Assembly: GCF_000626715.1 (NCBI RefSeq)
Contig: NZ_AQRA01000001.1
Span: 186,001 to 250,000 of the forward strand
Length of the DNA stretch: 64,000 bases
Source of the DNA: Aquimarina atlantica
GTDB lineage: Bacteria; Bacteroidota; Bacteroidia; Flavobacteriales; Flavobacteriaceae
Reading direction: 5' to 3'
Shown piece after piece: positions 1 to 8,768 of this stretch (its first letter is position 1; each line of letters begins with the position of its first letter). Made by a program: the position numbers and the translations under genes. The notes under the pieces were generated by a model that ran no database searches, had not been told where the DNA came from, and was given only the letters and a program-made list of their open reading frames with translations.

Positions 1-845
1 GCTTCTCCAATTACACTCGTTAATGTAGATTGTAACTGGCTGTTATAGCTTCCTGTATATGGGTCTGTATTTGCGTTGGTATAAACAACATCGTCATTAT
101 TCGCAATAAGAACCATTGTTACCCCAAAGTCTGTTTCATATATCCCGTTTACACGAGTCATAGTAGCGTTAATTGCAGCCATAGCGCCTGCTTTAGTACC
201 TCCGTGAAATTGAGCATACTCTCCGGTAGTAGAAACAGCTAATCTATATGTTCTTAAAACACCATCATCAGCATTTTTTTGATTGTTTGCACCGTGAGAA
301 AAATTGGGTGTATTCTCATCTACAGAACAATTTAATCTGTCAGTAGTACCTGATCTCTGATCCCTAGAGTAAATAGTATATACAGAACCACTTGTTGTAT
401 AAGGCTCTATAAATACAGTTTTAGAATTACCAGATAGGCGCATACTTTGTAATCCAGAAGGAGCAACACTAAATCTGATTGTAGCTGTTGGATCATCAAT
501 TCCCTGACCAGCATACGATTTAATTTCGGGATATTTAGCTGCAAGATCTGGGTGCATTACAGGAGCTTCTACTATTCTAAAAGATTCCATAATACCTTGT
601 TCATTAGGGAACTGCATAACAACAGCAGAGCCATTTGATGATTTTCCTCGTAATTGAGAATTCTGAAGTGCTTTTTTCAGAGTTTCGATATTAAGATCAA
701 AAAGAGTGTTTGATGGTAGATCTGTCTTTGTCTTTATAACATTAAGACTTTTTGAAGAACTTGTTCTTTGCCAAGGGTTAGTACCTTGTGCGCATACGTG
801 GGCTACAATAAATAAGCCCACGAATAAAAATAATCGCAGTTTCAT
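1..845 (-). CDS. Secreted zinc metalloprotease, N-terminal part (reprolysin-like), cut by window edge
   Basis: The gene starts at 845 and reads leftward off the window, leaving about 281 codons. Residues 1-19 form a signal peptide (MKLRLFLFVG start, cleavage near HVCA|QG). A propeptide-like region follows. From about residue 195 the segment TYRLAVSTTGEYAQFHG has the look of the start of the catalytic domain of reprolysin-like (M12B-type) metallopeptidases common in Flavobacteriia. The zinc site HExxH would lie beyond the edge, so activity cannot be checked here. Such proteins are usually exported and often carry a C-terminal type IX secretion signal, which is also outside the window. A TAnnTTTG element 25 bases upstream supports this start. 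The family call is inference from the N-terminal half only. Confidence 0.75.
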   Translation of the reverse strand, partial: MKLRLFLFVGLFIVAHVCAQGTNPWQRTSSSKSLNVIKTKTDLPSNTLFDLNIETLKKALQNSQLRGKSSNGSAVVMQFPNEQGIMESFRIVEAPVMHPDLAAKYPEIKSYAGQGIDDPTATIRFSVAPSGLQSMRLSGNSKTVFIEPYTTSGSVYTIYSRDQRSGTTDRLNCSVDENTPNFSHGANNQKNADDGVLRTYRLAVSTTGEYAQFHGGTKAGAMAAINATMTRVNGIYETDFGVTMVLIANNDDVVYTNANTDPYTGSYNSQLQSTLTSVIGE

Positions 846-869
846 ATAAGTTGAGTTTGAGTTAGGCGC

Positions 870-877
870 CAAAAGTA
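870..877 (-). promoter_or_regulatory. Bacteroidota -7 element for the metalloprotease gene
   Basis: CAAAAGTA on the + strand reads TACTTTTG on the minus strand and matches TAnnTTTG, 25 bases before the start at 845. No clear -33 TTTG is visible. Confidence 0.5.
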
Positions 878-1085
878 AAAATATTATCTTAATTTTTATT
901 AAATGTTTGAGGATTTGTTAGTATTTAGTTAATATTTATGGTTTATACGTAATTTGATAACGGTTTTAATAAAGAGTTTTGCGAGAAATGCGACCTTGTA
1001 AAAGGTATTTGGTATTCAAAATTTAGAAAAACTCATTTTTAGGAAGGAGAATTTATTAAAGAAGTAAGTTTTAAATATGGGAATA

Positions 1086-1117
1086 AAAAAAGACCACTAT
1101 AATTAGTGGTCTTTTTT
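1086..1117. terminator. Bidirectional hairpin terminator
   Basis: Two 14-base arms (1086-1099 and 1104-1117) pair perfectly around the loop TAAT, with an A run on one flank and a T run on the other. It follows the LysM gene that ends at 1137 on the minus strand. Confidence 0.8.
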
Positions 1118-1136
1118 ATTTTAAATATATATGATA

Positions 1137-1514
1137 TTATAAATTAGGAATAACAAGTTCCTGGTCTGGGTGAATAACGTCAGGATTTTTAAGAATATTT
1201 GTATTTGCTTCAAAAATAGCTTTGTATTTCATTGGATCACCATAATAGTGCTTTGCAATTTTGCTTAATGACTCACCACTTTTTACTGTATGTCTATGGT
1301 ACACAGATGTGTCAGCAACTTTGATGTCTGCCATGATATCAGAAGGAGATTCTCCACCTATTTCTTTTATTTTATCCCAAAGTTGATTTTTTTCATACTG
1401 CGTTTTTGCAGTACCTTTTATCTTAAGAGTTCCATTTTCTTCAGATACATCACCATCCTGGATATTTAATTCTTGTCCTAAATCCAGAACACTTTGATAT
1501 TTTGACTTCACCAT
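1137..1514 (-). CDS. BON/LysM domain protein (Kbp/YgaU-like)
   Basis: 125 residues without a signal peptide. Residues 1-70 resemble a BON domain and residues about 73-123 form a LysM domain (HTVKSGESLSKIAKHYYGD, then DVIHPDQELVIP). This two-domain order and length match Escherichia coli Kbp (YgaU), a cytoplasmic potassium-binding protein; LysM domains otherwise bind peptidoglycan. No second copy or partner gene is adjacent. The gene is monocistronic: a TAnnTTTG element lies upstream and a strong hairpin follows. Potassium binding is only inferred from the domain layout. Confidence 0.85.
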   Translation of the reverse strand: MVKSKYQSVLDLGQELNIQDGDVSEENGTLKIKGTAKTQYEKNQLWDKIKEIGGESPSDIMADIKVADTSVYHRHTVKSGESLSKIAKHYYGDPMKYKAIFEANTNILKNPDVIHPDQELVIPNL

Positions 1515-1550
1515 AACTAAGTTGATTTTAAATTATTAATTAGCTTTACC

Positions 1551-1558
1551 CAAATATA
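1551..1558 (-). promoter_or_regulatory. Bacteroidota -7 element for the BON/LysM gene
   Basis: CAAATATA on the + strand reads TATATTTG on the minus strand (TAnnTTTG), 36 bases before the start at 1514. Confidence 0.45.
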
Positions 1559-1619
1559 ACAAATAATAGAATGGTGTTCACATAATTTTAGGATTAAAAA
1601 TTGATCAATTATCGTTGAA

Positions 1620-2453
1620 ATGCATAATTTATCTATATCTGAACACTTTTTAATACAGTATTCAATGTTCCGTAAGCGTTATTATTATATCATTCAGTTA
1701 CAATACCTCGGTTTTAGATATCATGGTTGGCAGAAACAACCTACAGTAAATACTCTTCAGCGAATGGTAGAACGAACAATTGCTTTTGTTCTCGAACATA
1801 AAGATTTTAAGGTTTTGGCTACAGGAAGAACAGATGCTAAGGTATCGGCTAATCAAACCTATATTGAGTTGTTTGTAGACCATCAACCTTTGGATATCGA
1901 GACTTTTTATCCATTATTGAATCAAAACCTTCCTCAGGATATTAGGGCTTTGGGTATTGAAGAAACTAATGAGCAGTTTAATATCATTCAATCTTCAAAG
2001 AGTAAAGAGTATTTGTATTTATTCTCCTTTGGAGAGAAATTTCATCCTTTTTGTGCCCCGTTTATGTACAATATTGCAGAAGATCTTAATATAAATTTAA
2101 TGCAAGAAGCTGCTGCTTTATTTGTAGGAAAACACAATTTTAGATCATATTGCCATAGGCCTACAAAAAATACAATTTTAGAAGGTGAAATAACACATTG
2201 TGAAATTGAAAAAAATGAAGTGTATACTGCTAGTTTTTTCCCAAAAGAAAGTTATCTTTTACGAGTAAAAGGCGAAGGGTTTAAAAGAAATCAGATTCGC
2301 TTAATGATGGGAGTATTATTGGATTTAGGAAAAGGAAAAATAAACCTTGATTTCATTAGACAAACCCTTGATTCTGAATCAGAAGAAATTGTATTAGAAC
2401 ATATAGTTCCGGGTTCTGGGTTAATATTAAACTCTGTTGAATTTAAAACATAA
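1620..2453 (+). CDS. truA: tRNA pseudouridine synthase, TruA family
   Basis: 277 residues, or 262 if translation starts at the in-frame ATG at 1665 (MFRKRYYYIIQLQYLGFRYH), which fits the family N-terminus better. TruA enzymes isomerise uridines 38-40 in the tRNA anticodon stem. The catalytic aspartate lies in GRTDAKVSANQ, corresponding to the usual GRTDxGVHA. The replacement of GVHA by KVSA marks a divergent Bacteroidota subtype; these genomes often carry a second, canonical TruA, so the exact target is uncertain. The next gene follows after 3 bases, suggesting one operon with the MOSC and epimerase genes. Confidence 0.8.
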   Translation: MHNLSISEHFLIQYSMFRKRYYYIIQLQYLGFRYHGWQKQPTVNTLQRMVERTIAFVLEHKDFKVLATGRTDAKVSANQTYIELFVDHQPLDIETFYPLLNQNLPQDIRALGIEETNEQFNIIQSSKSKEYLYLFSFGEKFHPFCAPFMYNIAEDLNINLMQEAAALFVGKHNFRSYCHRPTKNTILEGEITHCEIEKNEVYTASFFPKESYLLRVKGEGFKRNQIRLMMGVLLDLGKGKINLDFIRQTLDSESEEIVLEHIVPGSGLILNSVEFKT

Positions 2454-2456
2454 ACT

Positions 2457-3104
2457 ATGAAAGTTTTATCTACTAATATTGCAACTCCGCGCAATATACT
2501 TTGGAAAGGAAGAGAAGAGAAAACGGGAATCTATAAACTTCCGGTAGAAGATCCTATATATTTAGAGAAAGAAGATGTTCGAAATGACCATGTTATAGAT
2601 AGAAAGTATCATGGAGGCGTTGACAAAGCCTGTTATTTGTATTCTGCAGATCATTATCCTTATTGGAAAACAAAATACCCTGATTTAGAATGGAAGTACG
2701 GAATGTTTGGTGAGAATATTACAATTGAAGGGTTTGATGAAAAAAATATAAAAATTGGATCTGTTTATCAACTTGGAAGTGCTACAATACAGATTTCACG
2801 CCCCAGACAACCTTGTTACAAATTAGGTATTCGTTTTGGTGATCAAGGAGTGTTAAAGCAAATGATAGATTCACTGCTTTCCGGAGTGTATGTACGAGTA
2901 ATTCACCCAGGATCTGTTGCTGTTGGTGATGAATTACAGCTCACAAAAGAAAATGATGATGGAATATCTATTGCCGAATTAAATACTTTATTATTTCATT
3001 ATGATGAAAACACACACTTAGAACTCGCTAAAAAAGCACTTAGTGATATTTTGGTTTCTGATAGTGATAAAAAATATTTTAGAAAAAAAATAAAAGCTTA
3101 CTAG
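2457..3104 (+). CDS. MOSC domain protein (YiiM-like)
   Basis: 215 residues. MOSC domains bind sulfur or molybdenum-cofactor-related ligands through a conserved cysteine; the expected motif is present as SRPRQPCYKLG near residue 120. The block DRKYHGGVDKACYLYS followed by YGMFGENI is typical of YiiM, which acts in reduction of N-hydroxylated compounds. A C-terminal helical extension (about residues 160-215) resembles the 3-alpha domain of YiiM. It is packed between the pseudouridine synthase (3 bases upstream) and the epimerase (3 bases downstream), so it is probably co-transcribed. The substrate is not visible from sequence. Confidence 0.85.
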   Translation: MKVLSTNIATPRNILWKGREEKTGIYKLPVEDPIYLEKEDVRNDHVIDRKYHGGVDKACYLYSADHYPYWKTKYPDLEWKYGMFGENITIEGFDEKNIKIGSVYQLGSATIQISRPRQPCYKLGIRFGDQGVLKQMIDSLLSGVYVRVIHPGSVAVGDELQLTKENDDGISIAELNTLLFHYDENTHLELAKKALSDILVSDSDKKYFRKKIKAY

Positions 3105-3107
3105 CAT

Positions 3108-3914
3108 ATGCCAGATAAGACAAGATTGCATAGCCCCGATAAAAAAACTATAGTGACTATTGATAATGGTGAGTTAATAAGTTACCAGGTTGATGGTACA
3201 GAAGTAATGCACCAAAAAGGAGATTTGGGATGGGGAAACACAGAAATCGAAATGTTTCCTACGATTGGCTCGACTAAAGAAAATCAGTTTTCTGTACAAA
3301 CTCCAAGAGGAGAAGCAAAACTGGATCAGCATGGGATTTTAAGGGTTATGGATTATCTTCCTATAACAATTGAGAAAAGTAGTGCTTGTTTTCATAAAAA
3401 ATACATAGCTAACACCCAATTGTCTAATCATAAATTTCCTAATAAATCTACGCAACAATGGCTTAATTGGCCGTATGATTTTGAGTTTATTAAAACTTTT
3501 GAATTATCAAATGAGGCTTTAAAAATTATCTTTGAGATAAAATCAGAAAAAAATATGCCATTGATGTTGGGGTTTCATCCGGCATTTAAAATTTATGACC
3601 AGAATGTCAAAATGAAAACGACAGATCGGCACATTTCTTTGGACGCTGTCTTAAAAGCCGGAGCACCTGCTTTTTTATTAGAAAACTGTAAAGAGGTAGT
3701 TCTTACCAACAATGGTAATCTTACTGTTACTATAAATACAAATGGTTTTAGACATATAATGCTATGGAGCGAAGTAACAAATATGGTTTGTATAGAACCT
3801 ATTACTTTTTATCCTGCTAGTGTTTCTGTAGATAAACTACATACAGGGTTTGATTATAGTTCGGGGTATGAAAAATATGAGGTTGTTATTTCTGTAAAAT
3901 CCAATTCTAATTAG
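3108..3914 (+). CDS. Aldose 1-epimerase family protein
   Basis: 268 residues with the galactose-mutarotase-like fold: an N-terminal beta-rich part, DNGELISYQVDGTEVMHQ, the conserved GFHPAFKI containing the active-site histidine near residue 153, and a C-terminal acidic segment CIEPITFYPASV. These enzymes interconvert alpha and beta anomers of sugars or sugar phosphates in the cytoplasm. It is the last gene of a three-gene run. The next 270 bases are AT-rich and non-coding, and I see no good terminator there. Substrate unknown. Confidence 0.8.
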   Translation: MPDKTRLHSPDKKTIVTIDNGELISYQVDGTEVMHQKGDLGWGNTEIEMFPTIGSTKENQFSVQTPRGEAKLDQHGILRVMDYLPITIEKSSACFHKKYIANTQLSNHKFPNKSTQQWLNWPYDFEFIKTFELSNEALKIIFEIKSEKNMPLMLGFHPAFKIYDQNVKMKTTDRHISLDAVLKAGAPAFLLENCKEVVLTNNGNLTVTINTNGFRHIMLWSEVTNMVCIEPITFYPASVSVDKLHTGFDYSSGYEKYEVVISVKSNSN

Positions 3915-4187
3915 TCTCCATTTTTTTACTTTTAAATAGGTCATCAAAAATTGCGAATCATAATTTTTGAATGGTAAAATACAATTAATTCATAAAATTT
4001 TAGTTACTATAGGGTTGATTCTTAAAAAATTAAAGTTTTATTAACGCCCCAAAATTTTATAATAGAGATCACTCTATAATTGTAAATATTTTAGTTTAAC
4101 TATTTCAAGAGTCTTAATTATGATACGTTACAATTTGTAATGATCATATGATAGACCATATAAAGTAATAACACAAACTCAGTACTT

Positions 4188-5123
4188 TTGAAAAGGGGCT
4201 TTTACATATTAATTTTAGTCTATACTATTTTTCTATCCTGTAGTAATGATGATAAACTTTTAGAAGATAAATATGTTCGTGGTGTTCGGCTAACTAATAA
4301 TTATGCAGAAAAAACAAATGATGATACCTTTTTAAGATATATACTTAATGATGATTATATAATTACAGGAGTACATAAAGTTAAAATAAAACCAAGTGTC
4401 TCAAAAAAAGAAGATACTATACTAACAAAGAGAGAAAAATCACCAGGAAAAAAAGCAAAGGAAAAAAGGAAAAGAATAAAGAAGAAAGAAATAGAAAGTG
4501 ATTCTATCGAAATTAAATATAGAAGGTATCATTTTATTGGGTTGCCACAAGAAGTCACTAATCAAATAGTAACATTACCCAAACGAGAAGGCTTTGACAG
4601 GTTGATACAACAACAAGAAGCGACATTAGAAATATTAGAAGAAAAGTTAATAAGTAGAGAAGATATTGGTGGTAAAGTATATAAAGATATAGCGATTGAC
4701 TACCTTGTACAAATTGATAATCATTTGAAATTTGTAGAGTTTTATAATGAAAGATTGTACGATGCTTATTTAAAATTGGTAATAGAAGCAAAACAACTTG
4801 ATCGTTCGATAGAAGAAGAATACAATACTGTGTATGGGAGAATCAATAGCAGTACTGTTAAAGATTCTATAGATATAGAAAAACTAGTAGTTTTAGAAAA
4901 AAAATATACATCACATAAAGAACTATTAAAAACGCTCCTGGATTGGAATTTAAAGTTAGAAGATTTTCAAAACTCTACTGATGATTTTAAGATATTAAAA
5001 GATCGTAACATTGCAGAGACATTCGAGATGTACAAAAATAAAACTTCGCAAAAAGAAGTAATTCATTATTTAGAAATACGATTAGCAGATTTATTTCATA
5101 ATACTATACAATCTGCAGAATAA
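4188..5123 (+). CDS. Lipoprotein of unknown function, TTG start
   Basis: 311 residues. The N-terminus MKRGFYILILVYTIFLSCS is a lipoprotein signal with the acylated cysteine at about residue 18. The only start that keeps the signal peptide is TTG at 4188; an in-frame TAA lies at 4161-4163 and no ATG lies between. After the lipobox comes a highly basic Lys/Arg-rich stretch (about residues 70-105), then a long, probably alpha-helical region with coiled-coil character. I do not recognise a family. It converges with recQ, leaving only 2 bases between the two stop codons. The TTG overlaps a TAnnTTTG match (4183-4190), which would be odd if that were the promoter. Confidence 0.65.
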   Translation: MKRGFYILILVYTIFLSCSNDDKLLEDKYVRGVRLTNNYAEKTNDDTFLRYILNDDYIITGVHKVKIKPSVSKKEDTILTKREKSPGKKAKEKRKRIKKKEIESDSIEIKYRRYHFIGLPQEVTNQIVTLPKREGFDRLIQQQEATLEILEEKLISREDIGGKVYKDIAIDYLVQIDNHLKFVEFYNERLYDAYLKLVIEAKQLDRSIEEEYNTVYGRINSSTVKDSIDIEKLVVLEKKYTSHKELLKTLLDWNLKLEDFQNSTDDFKILKDRNIAETFEMYKNKTSQKEVIHYLEIRLADLFHNTIQSAE

Positions 5124-5125
5124 CA

Positions 5126-7255
5126 TTAAGATTTTGAGCTTTCTTCTTCCAAAATTGTCAATGCCAATTTAATAGTATTGTACGCTATAGCGCCTTCAAA
5201 ATGTTCAAAATATGGTTTTAAGGTTTCTGGATTGTCTAATTCTTTTTTTGCATTTTTTACGGCATTAATATCTTCTTTATTTACAAATTGTTTTAAATCA
5301 ATACTTTCACCATTTTCATAGAGCTTCATTATATGTGAGAAGATAGTAGATTGTGCCAATTGGCGTTGCAGTGCAATTTCTTCTATAGAAAGGCCTTGTT
5401 GGTACAAGGTCAAAGTTTCTAAATGCGTATTTCCTTTTTTAGTACTTTTCTTTTTTGTCTTTTTTGTTTTTTCAGAAGAAAAATCAATAATAGCTTTAAT
5501 AAATTGATACCCGTAGTTTTGCATCTTTTGTCGTCCAACTCCATTAATTTGCATAAATTCTTCATCACTCATCGGGCGAAACTTCTCCATTTCTTTAAGA
5601 GTTGCATCACTAAAAATCTGGTAGGCAGGAATACCAGCTTCTTTTGCTAATTCTAATCGCAGTTGACGTAATTTTTCGAATAGATTTGGTGCGGCTCCCT
5701 GATCTACCTGTTTTACAACAGTAGCTTGTTTTACTTTTTCAAACTCTTTTAAATGTGCCAGACTTACCTTTTCTCCTTCAAATAGTACCTTTTTAGAAAG
5801 CGAAGTAAGTTTTAATTTGTTGTTTTGATGAAAAGCAATTTCCAGGTATCCTTGATTGATTAATTGTATAATGTATTGTTGCCAATCTCTCCATGCTATA
5901 TCCTTACCAATACCATATGTTTTTAAATTTTGATATTCTTTATCATATACAGCTGTATTTTGTGCCCCTCGTAATATATCAATCACAGTACCGATAGGTT
6001 CTTGTTCTTTGATTCGGGTTACTGTAGATAATGCTTTTTGGGCAATAATAGTTCCATCTATAAAGGTTGGAGGATTCTTACATACGTCACAATTACCGCA
6101 ATTTTCTTCGATTAATTCTCCAAAATAACTAAGTAAAATTTTACGCCGGCAACTCAGAGAATCGGCATATTGTTTCATGCGATCCAATTTAGCTAATTGT
6201 ACTTCTTGATTGCCAGCCATGTTAGCAAACTTTTGTAATTGTACCACATCTGCATAACTATGAAAGAGTAGAGTAGAAGATGGTAAATTATCTCTACCGG
6301 CACGTCCGATTTCCTGGTAATATCCTTCGATATTCTTTGGTAAATTATAATGAATCACCCAACGTACATTAGATTTGTCTATACCCATACCAAAAGCGAT
6401 AGTAGCACAAACAATCTGAATAGTATCATTAATAAAACCTTCCTGCACATAAGATCGTTTTTGATGATCTACCCCTGCATGATATGCTTCTGCATTATAT
6501 CCCTGATTTTGCAGTTTTTCTGATAGCATTTCGGTAGTTTTTCTACTTAAACAATAGATAATCCCACTATCATTAGGTTTGTCTTTTAGAAAGTCAATGA
6601 TTTGCTCAATTCTTTTGTTTCCCGGCCGTACTTCGAGGCTAAGGTTTTTACGATCAAAAGAGGCAAGGTGTTGTTTGGCATTAGAAATATTTAACTGATC
6701 ACAAATATCTTGACGCGTCGCTTTATCTGCTGTAGCTGTTAATGCAATAACCGGAGTTTTAGGAAACCTGTTTTTAAGATATCCCAGTTGCGTATATGCA
6801 GGTCTAAAATCATGACCCCAGGCAGAAATACAATGCGCTTCATCAATTGCAATTAAGCTAATTTCTATTTGAGAGAATATCACATCTAAAAACGATAAAC
6901 TCTCTGGAGCGATATATAATAACTTGATTTCTTTATCCGATAATTTTTGATAAATATCCTGTTGCTCGGTTTCGGTTTGACTACTATTGATAAAAGCTGC
7001 CTTAATACCATTTGCTAATAAGCCATCTACCTGATCTTTCATTAAAGCAATTAAAGGAGAAATGACCAAAGTCACCCCAGGCAATAATAATGCTGGTAGT
7101 TGGTAACATATAGATTTACCTCCTCCTGTAGGCATAATAACAAGGTTGTCATCTCCGGCAAAAACAGAGGTAATGATATCTTGCTGTAATGGACGAAAAC
7201 TGTCGTACCCAAAATATTCTTTTAAGGTATGTGAAATGAGTTGTTGATCTGGCAT
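5126..7255 (-). CDS. recQ: ATP-dependent DNA helicase RecQ
   Basis: 709 residues from the ATG at 7255 (MPDQQLISHTLKEYFGYDSF); the longer reading from 7351 adds a non-homologous tail that runs into the neighbouring gene, so I reject it. RecQ unwinds DNA 3'-5' in recombination and replication-fork repair. Visible parts in order: Walker A PTGGGKS near 42-48, DEAH box 138-141 followed by CISAWGHDFRP, a zinc-binding cysteine set (CRRK...CGNCDVC) near 375-395, winged helix, HRDC domain about 515-590, and a C-terminal helix-turn-helix tail (LSIEEIALQRQLAQSTIFSH) found in Bacteroidota RecQ. It lies 40 bases downstream of the broken acetyltransferase. Confidence 0.95.
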   Translation of the reverse strand: MPDQQLISHTLKEYFGYDSFRPLQQDIITSVFAGDDNLVIMPTGGGKSICYQLPALLLPGVTLVISPLIALMKDQVDGLLANGIKAAFINSSQTETEQQDIYQKLSDKEIKLLYIAPESLSFLDVIFSQIEISLIAIDEAHCISAWGHDFRPAYTQLGYLKNRFPKTPVIALTATADKATRQDICDQLNISNAKQHLASFDRKNLSLEVRPGNKRIEQIIDFLKDKPNDSGIIYCLSRKTTEMLSEKLQNQGYNAEAYHAGVDHQKRSYVQEGFINDTIQIVCATIAFGMGIDKSNVRWVIHYNLPKNIEGYYQEIGRAGRDNLPSSTLLFHSYADVVQLQKFANMAGNQEVQLAKLDRMKQYADSLSCRRKILLSYFGELIEENCGNCDVCKNPPTFIDGTIIAQKALSTVTRIKEQEPIGTVIDILRGAQNTAVYDKEYQNLKTYGIGKDIAWRDWQQYIIQLINQGYLEIAFHQNNKLKLTSLSKKVLFEGEKVSLAHLKEFEKVKQATVVKQVDQGAAPNLFEKLRQLRLELAKEAGIPAYQIFSDATLKEMEKFRPMSDEEFMQINGVGRQKMQNYGYQFIKAIIDFSSEKTKKTKKKSTKKGNTHLETLTLYQQGLSIEEIALQRQLAQSTIFSHIMKLYENGESIDLKQFVNKEDINAVKNAKKELDNPETLKPYFEHFEGAIAYNTIKLALTILEEESSKS

Positions 7256-7295
7256 AACTACAAAGAAAAGAAAATAGCGTGTGAAAATGAATTTA

Positions 7296-7703
7296 TTAAT
7301 GTTCGTTACCTTTGTAAATCCACATGGGCTCGGTTTCGCCCGCTCTAACAAATCCTACTTTTTGGTAAAAATCAATTGCTTTGCCATCTGCTGTTAACAT
7401 TTACATATGAAAATGACCATATTTTTCCTGCATTTTGTCCACTATCATTTTTCCAATACCTTTTCCCTGATACTCTGGATGGATAAGTAAATGAGGATAG
7501 TACACTACCAAATATCCGTCAGAAATTGCATTGCCCAGTCCAATCAAATGATCTTCGTTCCAGGCAGAAACTAATGAATGAGAATTTAGTAAGGCATTAT
7601 ATAATTCTTTGGGTTTATCTGCAGAACTCCATTTATTAGCTCTATACAAATCAATGATTTGCTTTAACTCTATGTTTTTTGTTTCTGAGATTTTTATTTC
7701 CAT
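7296..7703 (-). pseudogene. GNAT N-acetyltransferase interrupted by an in-frame TAA
   Basis: Reading from 7703, the first 100 codons give the N-terminal and central part of a GNAT enzyme, including the acetyl-CoA motif LIHPEYQGKGIGKMIVDKM. A TAA at 7401-7403 stops it after YGHFHM. In the same frame the next 34 codons (7398 down to the TAA at 7296-7298) encode the missing C-terminus: MLTADGKAIDFYQKVGF, then ETEPMWIY. No frameshift is involved; a single C-to-T change (CAA to TAA) would explain it. Length with the tail restored, about 135 residues, is normal for the family. It could be a recent pseudogene, a sequencing error or a readthrough site. Confidence 0.8.
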
Positions 7704-7776
7704 CTAAATTTTATTTACATTAGTATTCTACTCTATTATTTATTTGAGTGATAAGTATGTGATGAGTACTTTTATA

Positions 7777-8115
7777 TCAAATCTCGATTATGGTAGATTC
7801 TCCAGAACTAAAATCGTTACAAGTCCATTGCCAAAATTCGTTCAACTTTATTTTTCCATCTTCCATATATTCAATGTATGATTTACATTTTCCGGTCATT
7901 AATTCATGTTCTTTGTTTATATGTTGATACACAAATTCTAAGTGATCATTAACCCATTTTCCTACCAAATGCCCTTTTATAATTTGACCACCATCATAAT
8001 TAGCCCAAATAATGTTTTCATTTTGGTTATATCTAAAAATGGTTTCGTCTGATACTTCTCCATTATTGGTATTAGATTGTGTCTTGAATTTTTTATTATT
8101 TAAATCAATCTTCAT
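7777..8115 (-). CDS. Small conserved protein of unknown function
   Basis: 112 residues, cytoplasmic, no signal peptide or membrane segment. It looks like a small beta-rich protein with repeating strand patterns (IIWANYDGGQIIKGHLVGKW, then FWQWTCNDFSSG). Similar short proteins in Firmicutes and Bacteroidota are sometimes labelled N-acetylglutamate synthase in databases, but nothing here supports that chemistry. It sits in a patch of small genes upstream of the interrupted acetyltransferase, same strand, 73 bases away. Confidence 0.55.
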   Translation of the reverse strand: MKIDLNNKKFKTQSNTNNGEVSDETIFRYNQNENIIWANYDGGQIIKGHLVGKWVNDHLEFVYQHINKEHELMTGKCKSYIEYMEDGKIKLNEFWQWTCNDFSSGESTIIEI

Positions 8116-8277
8116 TTTTTACTTTATTGAGTTCATGACTAACAATATACTTGATGCAAATTATTGCTGATTCTGTTTTTATAATTTAAAATTTGTCAAC
8201 TAGAGGACTTCAACTTTGGGAGAAATATGTTGAAAATAGATTTTTGGAATAAAAAAGGCTATTCAGGACAAGACTAC

Positions 8278-8559
8278 TTACGTTTCTATTAATCGATATC
8301 TTTTTCTATCAAATTCATCTTTCATTTCATTTTGATCATATATTTTCAAAAGTTCAATAAAGCCATCTTTGTGCAATTGATCTAAATCATTTTGAGAAAT
8401 ATCGTTTGTTGTAAAATACATCGATTCTCCATTTATTTCAATAAACCATGGCATCCACAAAACACCCCACATTTCCCAAAAATATTCAAATTCATTACTA
8501 TTATTTTCCGAACACCTTTCTTTTAATTCACTCAAGAATAATTCTAAACGATCATCCAT
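8278..8559 (-). CDS. Small hypothetical protein
   Basis: 93 residues, acidic, with an aromatic stretch YFWEMWGVLWMPWFIE near residues 26-42 and a charged C-terminal helix. No signal peptide. I do not recognise the family. It lies alone between two AT-rich gaps of 160 and 210 bases, on the same strand as its neighbours. Codon use looks ordinary. The lack of homologues I can recall keeps confidence modest. Confidence 0.5.
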   Translation of the reverse strand: MDDRLELFLSELKERCSENNSNEFEYFWEMWGVLWMPWFIEINGESMYFTTNDISQNDLDQLHKDGFIELLKIYDQNEMKDEFDRKRYRLIET

Positions 8560-8768
8560 AAATAATTTGAATTATAAATATCAATTCTTATTAGTATCCT
8601 AAGGGTAATCTAAGATAATGAAATAGAAGTATATGCAATATGTCAAAACTCTAATTTTTTGACCCTATTTATTATTTTTAAGACTAAAGAAATTAAGAGT
8701 AATATGTATCTAAACTAGAAAAGCTTGCATAAAAGGAATTATAAGGTATATAATAAAAAAAATAGACG

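Noticed and set aside
7256..7351. Longer N-terminus for RecQ from 7351
   Set aside because: The extension overlaps the acetyltransferase C-terminus in another frame and has no helicase similarity; ATG at 7255 gives the normal RecQ start.
8227..8292. A 21-codon forward reading frame
   Set aside because: Too short, no promoter or known leader pattern, and it overlaps the end of another gene; kept only as a possible remnant.
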